From Clostridium jeddahitimonense (GTDB lineage Bacteria > Bacillota > Clostridia > Clostridiales > Clostridiaceae): DNA of 64,000 bases. The stretch spans positions 741,182 to 805,181 of the forward strand of contig LM994670.1 in the NCBI GenBank assembly GCA_000753455.2, written 5' to 3'. Below the pieces are notes generated by a model that was not told where the DNA came from, ran no database searches, and saw only the letters and a program-made list of their open reading frames with translations. The first letter of the stretch is position 1. The number at the start of each line of letters is the position of its first letter. The translations under genes and the position numbers were made by a program. Below are positions 54,082-62,879 of the stretch, piece by piece.

Positions 54082-54732
54082 TCACCTTCCTTTATACTCA
54101 AGAGTAAGTTTAATTATATTTTTTATTAGTAACTTAGCTATAGGATACGGAATTCTGTAAGCTTTCATAGTAGCTAATACGACAGAATTATTTTCTTCTA
54201 TCTTTTTAAATATTTCCTCTACATCATCCTCTTTGCTGTCACCTCGACAACCATCAGATAATTGAATATCTTCAAATGAGAAATTTCTTAAAATATCTAA
54301 AGGGTTTATTAAGTTAGTATCGTAATTATCATTTAGCCTAGGTTTATTATAGGAATACAAATCTTCTGAATTCACCTCTGATGGATATTCAAGTTGGCTA
54401 GAATTGCTTGGCAAACTACTAGGAACATTTTGTGTAGTATTTGAATTAATAGTATTTTTAGGATTATTCATCTCTGTTTTTTCAATATCAGGAATATTTG
54501 AAGGGTATGGAGTTGATGGTACAATGTTTGTCATATTATCTGTATTCATTGCTGGATTCATCATGTTGATTGATGGAGCAGGAAAGCACATATACATTGT
54601 CCCATTACTCATAGGGCCTCCAGTAATATTAGGAGTAGGAAAATTCGCAGGCTTAAGAGCATCTTGAATATTCATAGGAGCAAAAGTTAAATCATTATCT
54701 TTTTTGTTTTTTGGTTTTTTATTTGAATCCAT
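54082..54732 (-). CDS. Asn/Pro/Ser-rich hypothetical protein (216 aa)
   Basis: Not recognised. The first 130 residues are low complexity, rich in Asn, Pro, Ser, Thr and Met (ITGGPMSNGTMYMCFPAPSI). The last ~80 residues look folded and helical (DILRNFSFEDIQLSDGCRGD ... YPIAKLLIKNIIKLTLEYKG). ATG 54732 has a GGAGG site. It is the first gene of a two-gene unit with DUF4397. Such composition is usual for spore-surface or coat proteins; a CATATTCTA element upstream on the same strand resembles a SigK -10, but this is weak evidence. Confidence 0.65.
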   Translation of the reverse strand: MDSNKKPKNKKDNDLTFAPMNIQDALKPANFPTPNITGGPMSNGTMYMCFPAPSINMMNPAMNTDNMTNIVPSTPYPSNIPDIEKTEMNNPKNTINSNTTQNVPSSLPSNSSQLEYPSEVNSEDLYSYNKPRLNDNYDTNLINPLDILRNFSFEDIQLSDGCRGDSKEDDVEEIFKKIEENNSVVLATMKAYRIPYPIAKLLIKNIIKLTLEYKGR

Positions 54733-54763
54733 TTATATCCTCCAAGTATAATTTGTTACCAAT

Positions 54764-54785
54764 ATATGTCTATTTTGGGACATAT
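54764..54785. promoter_or_regulatory. Inverted repeat between divergent genes
   Basis: ATATGTC (54764-54770) and GACATAT (54779-54785) are separated by 8 bp (TATTTTGG). Located 32 bp upstream of the minus-strand gene start, it could be an operator. Confidence 0.3.
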
Positions 54786-54880
54786 GTTACTTTATAGAAT
54801 ATGATGTAAGGAGGCAATTTAGTACGATAAAAAGAACACTAAATTACTTATAAGAATAGAATGTAGGGGGAGGGATTGTT

Positions 54881-56185
54881 ATGCATAAAGCTAGTATGGA
54901 AAAGATAAGAGATTTATTTGTAGGGATAGATAGAAAAGTTACAGTTGAAGGAAGAGGCAAAATTGTTCCTATAAATTTTGATAATGCAGCTACCACTCCG
55001 GCATTTAAAAGAGTGTTGAAAAGAGTAATAGAATGTAGTGAAATGTATGGATCAATAGCTAGAGGTGATGGGCAAAAATCGCAATTTTGTAGTGATACTT
55101 ATGAGGAATGCCGAAAGTATATAATGAATTATTTTAATGCACCTCAAGATTTATATACAGCTATTTTTACAGACAATACTACAATGGGGATAAATAGATT
55201 ATCCAATATATTAATTAAAGATAGAGACGATGTTGTTATTACAACTAGAATGGAACATCACTCAAACGATTTGCCTTGGAGAGGAAAATGCAACTTAAAA
55301 TATTTAGAAGTGGACGACAATGGAAGAGTAAAAATAGATGACCTTGAAGAAATGCTAATAAAATATTGTGGGAAGGTAAAGTATGTTACTATAAGTGGTG
55401 CATCTAATGTTACTGGATATTTAAATGATATAAGAAGAGCAGCAAGACTTGCTCATAAATATGGAGCCCATATAATTGTTGATGGAGCTCAGTTAGTAGC
55501 TCATAAGAAGATATCCATGCTTGGAGTGAAAAGTGATGAAAATATAGATTATTTAGTGTTTTCAGCACATAAGATGTATGCTCCCTTTGGTAGTGGGGCA
55601 ATAATTGGACTGAAGAAAACTTTTAATTATTATCCTCCTGATATTCTAGGAGGAGGAATAGTATATATGGTTAGGGATGATGGTCAGGTTTATTTAGATA
55701 CTCCAGAGAAAAATGAACCTGGAACACCTAATTTTTTTGGTGCAGTAGCTATGGCGCAAGCTATAAAGGATATGGAAACAATAGGATTTAGGACAATAGA
55801 AGAAAATGAGAAAAATATATTTTCAAGATTATTACAAGGTATGAAAAGTATAGACAATATTCGTTTATACGGAGATTGTAAAAATATAGATGATAGGTTA
55901 GGAATAATGGTATTTAATATAGATGGAATGAGCTATGAAGAGGTTGGAGAAAGGCTTGCTAATATAAGAGGTATTGCAGTTAGGCAAGGAGGTTTCTGTG
56001 CACATCCATATACAAGGAGATTATTAGGAATTAATGATAAAGACCTTGATGAATATATAGGTAAGAATGGAATTCCAGGGATGGTTAGAGTAAGTCTTGG
56101 AATATATAATACCGAAAAAGAAGTAGATATTTTCTTAGATACTATAGAGTATATATGTAGAAGGTATTTACCTAAAAATAAATAA
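54881..56185 (+). CDS. Class V aminotransferase / cysteine desulfurase-like protein
   Basis: A 434-residue PLP enzyme of the NifS/SufS/CsdA fold. Visible landmarks are FDNAATTP at about 33-40, MEHHSNDLPWR, VDGAQLVAHKK (Asp201) and the PLP lysine in FSAHKMYAPFGSG (K231). A cysteine in RQGGFCAHPYTRRLLG (about 371) occupies the position of the SufS active-site region. No scaffold or partner gene (iscU, sufU, tRNA thiolase) is near. It may be a desulfurase or a related lyase; the exact reaction is unknown. GGGGGAGG precedes ATG 54881. Confidence 0.82.
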   Translation: MHKASMEKIRDLFVGIDRKVTVEGRGKIVPINFDNAATTPAFKRVLKRVIECSEMYGSIARGDGQKSQFCSDTYEECRKYIMNYFNAPQDLYTAIFTDNTTMGINRLSNILIKDRDDVVITTRMEHHSNDLPWRGKCNLKYLEVDDNGRVKIDDLEEMLIKYCGKVKYVTISGASNVTGYLNDIRRAARLAHKYGAHIIVDGAQLVAHKKISMLGVKSDENIDYLVFSAHKMYAPFGSGAIIGLKKTFNYYPPDILGGGIVYMVRDDGQVYLDTPEKNEPGTPNFFGAVAMAQAIKDMETIGFRTIEENEKNIFSRLLQGMKSIDNIRLYGDCKNIDDRLGIMVFNIDGMSYEEVGERLANIRGIAVRQGGFCAHPYTRRLLGINDKDLDEYIGKNGIPGMVRVSLGIYNTEKEVDIFLDTIEYICRRYLPKNK

Positions 56186-56192
56186 AAAGGTA

Positions 56193-56243
56193 AAATGCTT
56201 AATGATGCCATGGGTGTAGCTATCATTAAGCATTTATTTTTAT
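56193..56243. terminator. Terminator between convergent genes
   Basis: AAATGCTTAATGAT (56193-56206) pairs perfectly over 14 bp with ATCATTAAGCATTT (56222-56235), followed by ATTTTTATTT. T-rich sequence on both sides allows both directions. Confidence 0.88.
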
Positions 56244-57457
56244 TTATTAAACACCTTAAAATTAGGCATAGGTGACTGAGTTAAAATTGATGGAAGTGAT
56301 GATACAAGTGGAGCTAGATATTCAATAGCTTCTTCAGTTATACCATTACCTTCTTCGTTAATCCATTCCTTAGGGAAGTATTTAACATTATTAGCTATTT
56401 TATCAGCTTCCACTAAGAAATATGAGCTTGAGTAAGGAACATTTGATTCTCTTTTTATAGCAACCATATATCCACTATGCCCCATATTAGCATACTTTAA
56501 TGCTTCATAACCAGCCTGATGAGCTTCTTCTAAATCTAAGCTTGAAGCACAGTGCATAGCGCATCTTTGAAGAACTCCAAGTTCTAAAGCTTTAACTCTT
56601 TTTGTAATTCCAGATTGAATTATTAAATTCTTTAAATACATACCAACTCCACCAAGTTGAGCATGTCCAAATTTATCGTGAGCTTGTGAAGATGTTTCAG
56701 CAACAAATGTACCATCAGCAGTTCTAATTCCTTCAGATACAACTATGTATACTTGATTTTGTTCTTCAAATTTTAGTTTTACATCATGTAAAAACTTATC
56801 TACATCAAAAGCAGATTCAGGTAAGTATATAAAATCAGCAACTTGTTTACCGTTAAGCTTAGCTAAAGCAGATGATGCTGCAAGCCATCCAGTATCACGC
56901 CCCATAGTTTCTACAATAAATATTCCGTTATTTATGTATACTGATGAATCTAAGTATGTTTCAAGAACTGTTGTTGCAATAAACTTTGCAGCTGATCCAA
57001 AACCAGGAGTATGATCTGTATACATTAAATCATTATCTATAGTTTTTGGAATACCTATAAATTTAATATCTAGACCTGTTTCTTTAGCGTACTTACCAAG
57101 TTTTGCAGTAGTGTCCATTGAATCATTTCCACCAACATAAAAGAAAGCTTTTATATCATTAGCCTTTAAAATTTCTAATAGTTTATCATATTCCTCTGTT
57201 GATTCTTCTAACTTTTTCATTTTGTATCTGCAAGAACCTAACCCAGATGAAGGAGTATATCTAAATGAGTTAATCTCTTCATCACTAAAGCTAGATAGCT
57301 CTATGATATTTCCATTAAGTATACCTTCTATTCCGTTTAAACCAGCATAAACTTTATCAAAAATCTTTAAATCTTTATTAGCATCTACTAATCCAACAAC
57401 ACTAGAGTTAATTACAGATGTAGGACCACCAGATTGAGCTATGATACAATTTGCCAT
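56240..57457 (-). CDS. pfp: 6-phosphofructokinase, pyrophosphate-dependent type
   Basis: A 405-residue phosphofructokinase of the long (PFK group II/III-like) type. Two residues mark PPi use: Asp112 in GGNDSMD, where ATP enzymes have Gly, and Lys138 in PKTIDND, where ATP enzymes have Gly. Other landmarks are QSGGPTSVIN at the start and ETMGRDTGWLA. It would phosphorylate fructose 6-phosphate reversibly. ATG 57457 follows AGGGGAG. It is a single gene, convergent with the aminotransferase-like gene. Use of ATP by some such enzymes cannot be ruled out. Confidence 0.88.
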   Translation of the reverse strand: MANCIIAQSGGPTSVINSSVVGLVDANKDLKIFDKVYAGLNGIEGILNGNIIELSSFSDEEINSFRYTPSSGLGSCRYKMKKLEESTEEYDKLLEILKANDIKAFFYVGGNDSMDTTAKLGKYAKETGLDIKFIGIPKTIDNDLMYTDHTPGFGSAAKFIATTVLETYLDSSVYINNGIFIVETMGRDTGWLAASSALAKLNGKQVADFIYLPESAFDVDKFLHDVKLKFEEQNQVYIVVSEGIRTADGTFVAETSSQAHDKFGHAQLGGVGMYLKNLIIQSGITKRVKALELGVLQRCAMHCASSLDLEEAHQAGYEALKYANMGHSGYMVAIKRESNVPYSSSYFLVEADKIANNVKYFPKEWINEEGNGITEEAIEYLAPLVSSLPSILTQSPMPNFKVFNK

Positions 57458-57680
57458 TATGTTACTCCCCTTTATGTGAAATTTAAAAATAATTATAAAA
57501 TATATTAAATGTGATACACAATTTAGTCATTATTTGAAATACAATATATACTATACAATAAAAAATATGAAAAATAAAGTGGTAATTAATAAATTCTAAT
57601 AATTAAATAATATAATTCATATGTAAAGAAAATTATTAATACAATTATATAGAAGTAAGTTGCTAATTAGGAGAGTGGAT

Positions 57681-58238
57681 ATGGATTTAAGACATTTAAT
57701 TATTATTGGAATAGCTTTAGCTATGGATGCATTAGGTGTTACATTAAGTATAGGTTTAAACCCTAGAGTTAGAAGAGATAGTAAGATAAAATATATAATT
57801 TCCTTTGGTTTTTTTCAGTTTTTATTTTTCTTTTTAGGTGGAGTATTTGGATATTTATTTGAGAGATATGTAGTTGCAATACCTAATATAATAGGAGGAA
57901 TAGCTATTGGAATTGTTGGAATTATGATGTTTAAAGAAGGAGTTGAGTCTGAAGAGAAGGATGATGAATTACTACTTAAAAAAGGGATGCCAATAATTCT
58001 AGGAATATCTGTTAGCATAGATGCACTTGTTATTGGGTTTACAGCATCACATAGAGCTTGCATATGCCTCCTTATGGTATTAAATGCAGTTATGATTGGA
58101 TTAATAACATTGCTAATTTGTACAACAGGATTTTTCTTATGTAGGTATATAAGAAGGCTTGACTTCGTAACTAGATATGCAGATTTTTTAGGTGGGATAA
58201 TATTAATTATTTTTGCTATTAAAATGATATTCTTTTAA
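57681..58238 (+). CDS. MntP-type manganese efflux pump family protein
   Basis: A 185-residue six-helix membrane protein with the internal duplication of the MntP/LysE-like family: ALAMDALGVTLSIG in the first half and SVSIDALVIGFTAS in the second, each with the Asp that coordinates Mn2+ in MntP. AGGAGAG precedes ATG 57681. The related sporulation protein YtaF is an alternative. No yybP-ykoY manganese riboswitch is visible in the 220-bp AT-rich leader. Confidence 0.82.
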   Translation: MDLRHLIIIGIALAMDALGVTLSIGLNPRVRRDSKIKYIISFGFFQFLFFFLGGVFGYLFERYVVAIPNIIGGIAIGIVGIMMFKEGVESEEKDDELLLKKGMPIILGISVSIDALVIGFTASHRACICLLMVLNAVMIGLITLLICTTGFFLCRYIRRLDFVTRYADFLGGIILIIFAIKMIFF

Positions 58239-58260
58239 TTTGATAAATGATAATATTTAA

Positions 58261-58305
58261 AAGGTATAAACTTGAAAATTAAAACTAAGTTTATATCTTT
58301 TTTTT
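58261..58305 (+). terminator. Rho-independent terminator
   Basis: AAGGTATAAACTT (58261-58273) pairs with AAGTTTATATCTT (58287-58299), one wobble, then a long T-run. Confidence 0.9.
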
Positions 58306-58385
58306 ATTTATAATGGGAGCGGATTAATACTGTTATCCATCTAATAAGTATAAAACTTAGCTAGGTAATAATTTTAGGAGGAAAA

Positions 58386-58913
58386 ATGGAGTTAATATCA
58401 CTTTTCAATTATAAGAAAAAGTCAAATGTAGCAAAAGCTAAAAATGGTGATAAAGAAGCTTTTATTGAGCTTATTAATGAAAATAGATTAAATATATATA
58501 GGGTAGCTAAAGGCATATTAAAAAATGAATATGACATTGAAGATGCTATACAAAATACAGTTATAAAAGCTTTTGAAAAAATATCAACTTTGAAAAATGA
58601 TGATTTTTTTAGAACTTGGATAATAAGGATTTTAATTAATGAATGTAATGATATATTAAGAAAAAATAAGAGAGTAGTGTCTTTAGAGGATAGTATAGAA
58701 AAAGAAAAGTATGATGATAAATATGAAAATATGGATTTAATAAATGCAGTAAAATCATTAAACGAGGATTTAAGAAATATTACAGTACTTTATTATTTTG
58801 AAGATATGAGTACTGTAGAAATTGCTAAAACTTTAGAAATTCCAGAGGGAACTGTAAGATCGAGACTTTCAAGAGCAAGAGAAAAGCTTAGAGAAAGGAT
58901 GAAGGAGGTATAA
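58386..58913 (+). CDS. ECF-type RNA polymerase sigma factor
   Basis: A 175-residue sigma-70 family factor with regions 2 (about 20-85, EYDIEDAIQNTVIKAFEKI) and 4 (about 120-172, MSTVEIAKTLEIPEGTVRSRLSRAREKLRE) only, as in ECF sigmas. AGGAGG precedes ATG 58386. The next gene, 5 bp downstream, encodes a membrane protein of the DUF4179 anti-sigma type, so the pair forms a standard envelope-stress switch. A SigV-like role is possible but not shown. Confidence 0.92.
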   Translation: MELISLFNYKKKSNVAKAKNGDKEAFIELINENRLNIYRVAKGILKNEYDIEDAIQNTVIKAFEKISTLKNDDFFRTWIIRILINECNDILRKNKRVVSLEDSIEKEKYDDKYENMDLINAVKSLNEDLRNITVLYYFEDMSTVEIAKTLEIPEGTVRSRLSRAREKLRERMKEV

Positions 58914-58918
58914 GTTTT

Positions 58919-60349
58919 ATGGATAGAAATGATAATAAATTTGATAAAGAAGTAAAAGGGAGGCTAAAGGAAGAAGTTAATTTTGTTCCAGATAATATTA
59001 ATAAAGCCTTTGATGAAGCATTACTGAAAGTACAAGCTACAAAGAAAAAGAGAAATTACAAAAAGATAGCAGGTATAGTATCTATATTTTTAAGTGCAGG
59101 ACTATTTGGTTTTTCTGTAACACCATATGCAAAAAATATTCCAGTATTAAGAAATATATATGAAACCTTTAATAGAAAAACTTATGAAAATTATGATAAA
59201 TATGCATCAGATATAAATATAACTAAGGAAAGTAACGGTGTTGGAATAACGATTAATAAAGTTATTTACGATGGTATAGATTTGGAAATTTTTTATACAG
59301 TAGAGGGAGATAAAATAATAAATAAAAAGCTTAATAGTATATACTTTCATAATGAAAGTTTTAAGGTTAATGGAGAGGAACTTTTTATTGGCGGGATTGG
59401 TTCTGCTAAATATGATGAAGAAGGAAAGGTATATGTAGGAAGTAGCAATTATCTTATTAATTCGGGCAATATGCTGCCGACAAATTATAAAGGAGATATT
59501 ATTGAGGTTCCAGATGAATTTATTCTTACTTTAGAAATAAATGAAATAAGCTTAGTCGAAAATGGAAGTATAAAAGGGGATTGGAACTTTGATATTCCTG
59601 TAAGTAACGAGAAGCTTAAAAATGGAGTAAGTGAAATAGATATAAATGCTGATTTAAGCAGTATTCAAGAAGGGCTTATTTTAGAAGATGTTATTTTAAC
59701 TCCAATAAATACAGCTATCTTAGGAAGAACTGATTATGATGGTTATAATTTTTTAGATTATTTAATTATAGACGATAAAGGTAGAACTCTTGAAAATAAA
59801 GCTTCAGCTTATAGAAATGAAAATACAGAAAGTAGATATGGTAATATATTTATGAGAAGATATAAGGAAATATATGAAGATACAGAAAGCATTAAAATAA
59901 TTCCTAATATACATGTTATTTCTAATCCACCTAGTGATTATGAAGAGAGTCCTAATGATATAAAATGGGAAGCGCCTCAAGAAATCAAGGTTCCATTAAA
60001 CTTAGATGGAGAAACCAAACTTAAAACTAAGTATGGAGAAGAATATGGAACTATTACAAAAGTTGAGGTTAAAGATAATAAGACATTAGTATATTATAAG
60101 CCAACTATAGGTAATTATGATAATTTAAAAATGATAGTAGAAGATGAAAATGAATTAAATATAAGTTATCCAGTAGATGATTATTATAGAAATGAAGAAT
60201 CAACTACTAAATACAACGCTGAAACAGGTGAGTTTGTAATTGAGTTTCACAAGGCTCTAGTTGAAGGAAAATATTCAATTACTTATTTAGATAATTCAAG
60301 AAATGATATATATCTATTTGATAAAGCTATTAAAGTAGATGTTAAATAA
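58919..60349 (+). CDS. DUF4179 membrane protein, probable anti-sigma factor
   Basis: A 476-residue single-pass protein. The short cytoplasmic N-terminus (about 1-47) would hold the sigma factor; one membrane helix follows (about 48-66, IAGIVSIFLSAGLFGFSV), and the rest is an extracellular region with DUF4179 (about 80-180) and a DUF5643-like part (about 230-340). It lies 5 bp after the ECF sigma gene. A cleavage-regulated anti-sigma role is inferred from pairing and topology. Confidence 0.82.
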   Translation: MDRNDNKFDKEVKGRLKEEVNFVPDNINKAFDEALLKVQATKKKRNYKKIAGIVSIFLSAGLFGFSVTPYAKNIPVLRNIYETFNRKTYENYDKYASDINITKESNGVGITINKVIYDGIDLEIFYTVEGDKIINKKLNSIYFHNESFKVNGEELFIGGIGSAKYDEEGKVYVGSSNYLINSGNMLPTNYKGDIIEVPDEFILTLEINEISLVENGSIKGDWNFDIPVSNEKLKNGVSEIDINADLSSIQEGLILEDVILTPINTAILGRTDYDGYNFLDYLIIDDKGRTLENKASAYRNENTESRYGNIFMRRYKEIYEDTESIKIIPNIHVISNPPSDYEESPNDIKWEAPQEIKVPLNLDGETKLKTKYGEEYGTITKVEVKDNKTLVYYKPTIGNYDNLKMIVEDENELNISYPVDDYYRNEESTTKYNAETGEFVIEFHKALVEGKYSITYLDNSRNDIYLFDKAIKVDVK

Positions 60350-60374
60350 TAGTTTCAAAATATAAAAAAGTATC

Positions 60375-60416
60375 AAAATAGCCACCATAACTAACGTATA
60401 TGATGGCTATTTTTTA
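60375..60416. terminator. Bidirectional terminator between convergent genes
   Basis: AAAATAGCCACCATA pairs with TATGATGGCTATTTT (60399-60413) with one mismatch, T-runs on both strands. Confidence 0.88.
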
Positions 60417-60420
60417 TGCT

Positions 60421-61731
60421 TTAAAATGTTGAAATTAAAGGTGTATTTCTTTGTTTATAAACATTATTAATAATAGCAATAGATAAAATATTTATTAATA
60501 GTTGGCTTCCACCGTAGCTTATAAAAGGCATATTAACACTAAGTATAGGTGATAGTGAAAGATTTGCTAAGATACTTAGTAAAAATTGCACTGCAAATAG
60601 TGAACAAATTCCACTAACTAATAGTTTGCCATAACTATCTTTAGTATTAGCTCCTATAAACCCAATTCTAATAATAAATCCTAGAATCACAGCTAATAAG
60701 ATTATTCCGGCTATCCAACCAAAGCTATAAATAATTGATGTAAACACAAAGTCTGTATGTGCCTCAGGAAGAGTAATTGAAGTAAGATTATTACCTTGAC
60801 CTAAAATTCCAGCAGAAAGATTTAATGAAGACAATTGATTATATATCCATCCAGCTCCTGATGGATCCTTACTAGGATTTGAAAAAGCAAAAAATCGTTC
60901 TATTCTATATGCTTCACTTAATAAAAAGGCTGAAAAAATTGCAAATAAACTTGAAATAGTCAGTATTAAGTATCTAATTTTAAAACCAGATATAATCATT
61001 ATTGTAAAAGCACTTAATAAATATATAGTTGCATTAGATAATGAAGGTGTAACAATAAATATTAAGGAAGGTGCTATTACTAATAAAATACCAATAAAGC
61101 AATGCTTTTTGCTATTCCAATTATAATTATCAAAAATACCAGAATGAGCTACTACTAAAAGTAAAGTGTTTATAGTTAATAAATTAAATGAGAAATTCCC
61201 TATTTGAATATAACCTATAACCCCGTTAACAGGAGAGGAGATAAAAGTAGTTAATATCATTAATAATATTGAAAAAGCATAAATAAACTTTGAGTATTTT
61301 TTTAGTTTTCTATAATCTAATTTTACAAATAATAACGATATAGCAATACTTATTATTAAATAAACAAAAGATTTACCTAAAAGATTTGGATAGTATTCCA
61401 AAGAGTTCATAGGAGAATTTTTTTGAACAAAAGCCAATGTGAACATTCCAAAGAAAACTAATATAGCTGTTATTGCTAAAAGTAACAAATCAGAGTTTGT
61501 TTTATGAGCTTTATTTAAATCATCTCCTATAACTTCGGAAGAGCCCATCTGTAAAATAGCTTGCTTTATGGCATCGTCTTTGGACATACCTTTATCTAAG
61601 CAATCTTCTATAATATCATCAAAGTGACACAACAGTTCTACTTTTATTAACTTATGAACCTTTTTATTTTTAACACGACTACACACATCATCTATATAAT
61701 TATCAATTTTTTCATTTCCTATTGCAGACAT
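60421..61731 (-). CDS. SEDS-family (FtsW/RodA/SpoVE) protein with permease-prefix domain
   Basis: A 436-residue protein fused from two parts. Residues about 1-75 (SAIGNEKIDNYIDDVCSRVK ... AILQMGSSEVIGDDL) form the soluble helical permease-prefix-type domain seen before many ABC permeases. Residues 80-436 form about ten membrane helices of the FtsW/RodA/SpoVE family, with the conserved LPEAHTDFVF loop and ILSVNMPFISYGGSQLL. In RodA a QPDxG segment is conserved; here the equivalent reads TPSLSNAT, so that site is altered. It overlaps the PadR gene by 13 bp. Glycosyltransferase activity is possible but unproven. Confidence 0.85.
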   Translation of the reverse strand: MSAIGNEKIDNYIDDVCSRVKNKKVHKLIKVELLCHFDDIIEDCLDKGMSKDDAIKQAILQMGSSEVIGDDLNKAHKTNSDLLLLAITAILVFFGMFTLAFVQKNSPMNSLEYYPNLLGKSFVYLIISIAISLLFVKLDYRKLKKYSKFIYAFSILLMILTTFISSPVNGVIGYIQIGNFSFNLLTINTLLLVVAHSGIFDNYNWNSKKHCFIGILLVIAPSLIFIVTPSLSNATIYLLSAFTIMIISGFKIRYLILTISSLFAIFSAFLLSEAYRIERFFAFSNPSKDPSGAGWIYNQLSSLNLSAGILGQGNNLTSITLPEAHTDFVFTSIIYSFGWIAGIILLAVILGFIIRIGFIGANTKDSYGKLLVSGICSLFAVQFLLSILANLSLSPILSVNMPFISYGGSQLLINILSIAIINNVYKQRNTPLISTF

Positions 61732-62063
61732 AATTCACCCTCCCATAATACATTATTCACTGTAGAGCTGAATAGCTTCCACTCTTTTTCTTTTTCAAGA
61801 AGCACTTTTTTACCAGCGTCTGTTATCTTATAATACTTTCTTTTTCTGTTACCGTTACTAGAATCCCAATAAGCTTCAATATAATTTTCATTTTCTAAAC
61901 TATGAAGTATAGGATAAAGAGTACCTTCCTTAAAAGAAAATATATTTTTTGATCTTTCTTCCATTTCTTTAATCATTTCATAACCATACATATCTTTGCG
62001 ATTAAGAAGACTTAATATTAGTACTGTTGTACTACCTTTTAAAAGTTCTTTGTTAATTTTCAT
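61719..62063 (-). CDS. PadR-family transcriptional regulator
   Basis: A 114-residue PadR regulator, family subtype 2: LLKGSTTVLILSLLNRKDMYGYEMIKEME, then the winged-helix core with EGTLYPILHSLENENYIEAYW and a C-terminal dimerisation helix. The start is ATG 62063 with AGAGGTG upstream. Its end overlaps the SEDS gene by 13 bp, so the two are co-translated. Direct repeats at 62078-62100, across the probable -10, could be the operator. Confidence 0.92.
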   Translation of the reverse strand: MKINKELLKGSTTVLILSLLNRKDMYGYEMIKEMEERSKNIFSFKEGTLYPILHSLENENYIEAYWDSSNGNRKRKYYKITDAGKKVLLEKEKEWKLFSSTVNNVLWEGELCLQ

Positions 62064-62408
62064 AAATTCACCTCTTTACATAGTAATACGATACATAGTA
62101 TATCTAGGTATAATTATATAACTATTAACTTATAATATGCAATATGTTAGAAAGAAATTAGATATAAAAATTAAACTATTAGAAATACTGTATTATTTTA
62201 AAGTGGATATACGACATTTTAAGTTATAAGAAATTAATGTGATTATAGTTTGTTTGTTATATAATTATATTCTGGAAAATACAATAGTAATTCACAGTAG
62301 TTAATAATAAAGCTTCAATAATTGATATTATTCCTAAAAAGAATTATCAATTTAAGCCGAATAACCTTAAAGCACTGCTGTATTAAAAGTTATATAAGGA
62401 GGGGAGAT
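62064..62408. other. 345-bp divergent intergenic region
   Basis: It contains the PadR promoter and repeats (62078-62102), a degenerate copy of the ACCGTAT hairpin of repeat family 2 (about 62183-62221) and AAGGAGGGGAG before the small membrane gene. No other feature is visible. Confidence 0.5.
62078..62102 (-). promoter_or_regulatory. Candidate PadR operator and -10 region
   Basis: ACATAGTA is repeated at 62078-62085 and 62093-62100 (15-bp period). The second copy overlaps TATACT (minus strand, 62097-62102), the probable -10 of the padR-SEDS operon. Confidence 0.5.
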
Positions 62409-62675
62409 ATGATGATTAATAACATCTTTTTTAACAAAAGTAATGGGATTAAGATAATGCATATTATTCTATTTATCATTACAGGAATGTATATATTAGA
62501 ATCTATATTTATTAGGGGACTATTTACTAACTTTATTTTAGCTGGTATTAATATAGCATTAAGTATTGTTGTACTTGTAATATCGCTTATAAAGAAAGAA
62601 TATAAATTAGCTATTATTGATTTTATTATTTTTAGCTTAACTTCATTAATACTTATATACTTAATGTATATTTAA
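62409..62675 (+). CDS. Small membrane protein (88 aa)
   Basis: A short protein with three predicted membrane helices (about 15-31, 38-59 and 66-87) and few charged residues apart from the KKEYK loop. It has no recognised family. AAGGAGG lies 5 nt before ATG 62409 (a second ATG follows at once). It is preceded by a degenerate, and followed by a good, family-2 repeat hairpin, which probably ends its transcript. Confidence 0.6.
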   Translation: MMINNIFFNKSNGIKIMHIILFIITGMYILESIFIRGLFTNFILAGINIALSIVVLVISLIKKEYKLAIIDFIIFSLTSLILIYLMYI

Positions 62676-62706
62676 ACTTTATATTTCTTGAAATAATAAA
62701 TTTGTT

Positions 62707-62745
62707 AAAATACCGTATTATTTAAACGAATATACGGTATTTTTA
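62707..62745 (+). terminator. Terminator of repeat family 2 type
   Basis: AATACCGTAT (62709-62718) pairs with ATACGGTATT (62732-62741), followed by TTTT. The stem and its loop TATTTAAACGAAT closely match the hairpins of repeat copies A-C at 31-34 kb, but the downstream boxes are absent. Confidence 0.85.
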
Positions 62746-62879
62746 ATTCTAAGTTGTATAAAGACCATTTATAGTAAATCTTCCTTTTCAAAAATAAAAA
62801 TATATGCATAGACTATAATTAAATTATAAATAAAATTTTATTACTAATTAATTTTAAAAATTACTTGTTATTAATATAT

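Noticed and set aside
54404..54667. 87-codon plus-strand frame opposite the Asn/Pro-rich gene
   Set aside because: Hydrophobic translation arises from the complement of a low-complexity gene. There is no clear ribosome site or domain.
55933..56226. 97-codon minus-strand frame in the aminotransferase-like gene
   Set aside because: Antisense shadow over the conserved C-terminus of the class V enzyme.
57481..57680. Manganese (yybP-ykoY) riboswitch before the MntP-type gene
   Set aside because: The leader is simple AT-rich sequence without the conserved paired GC-rich loops.
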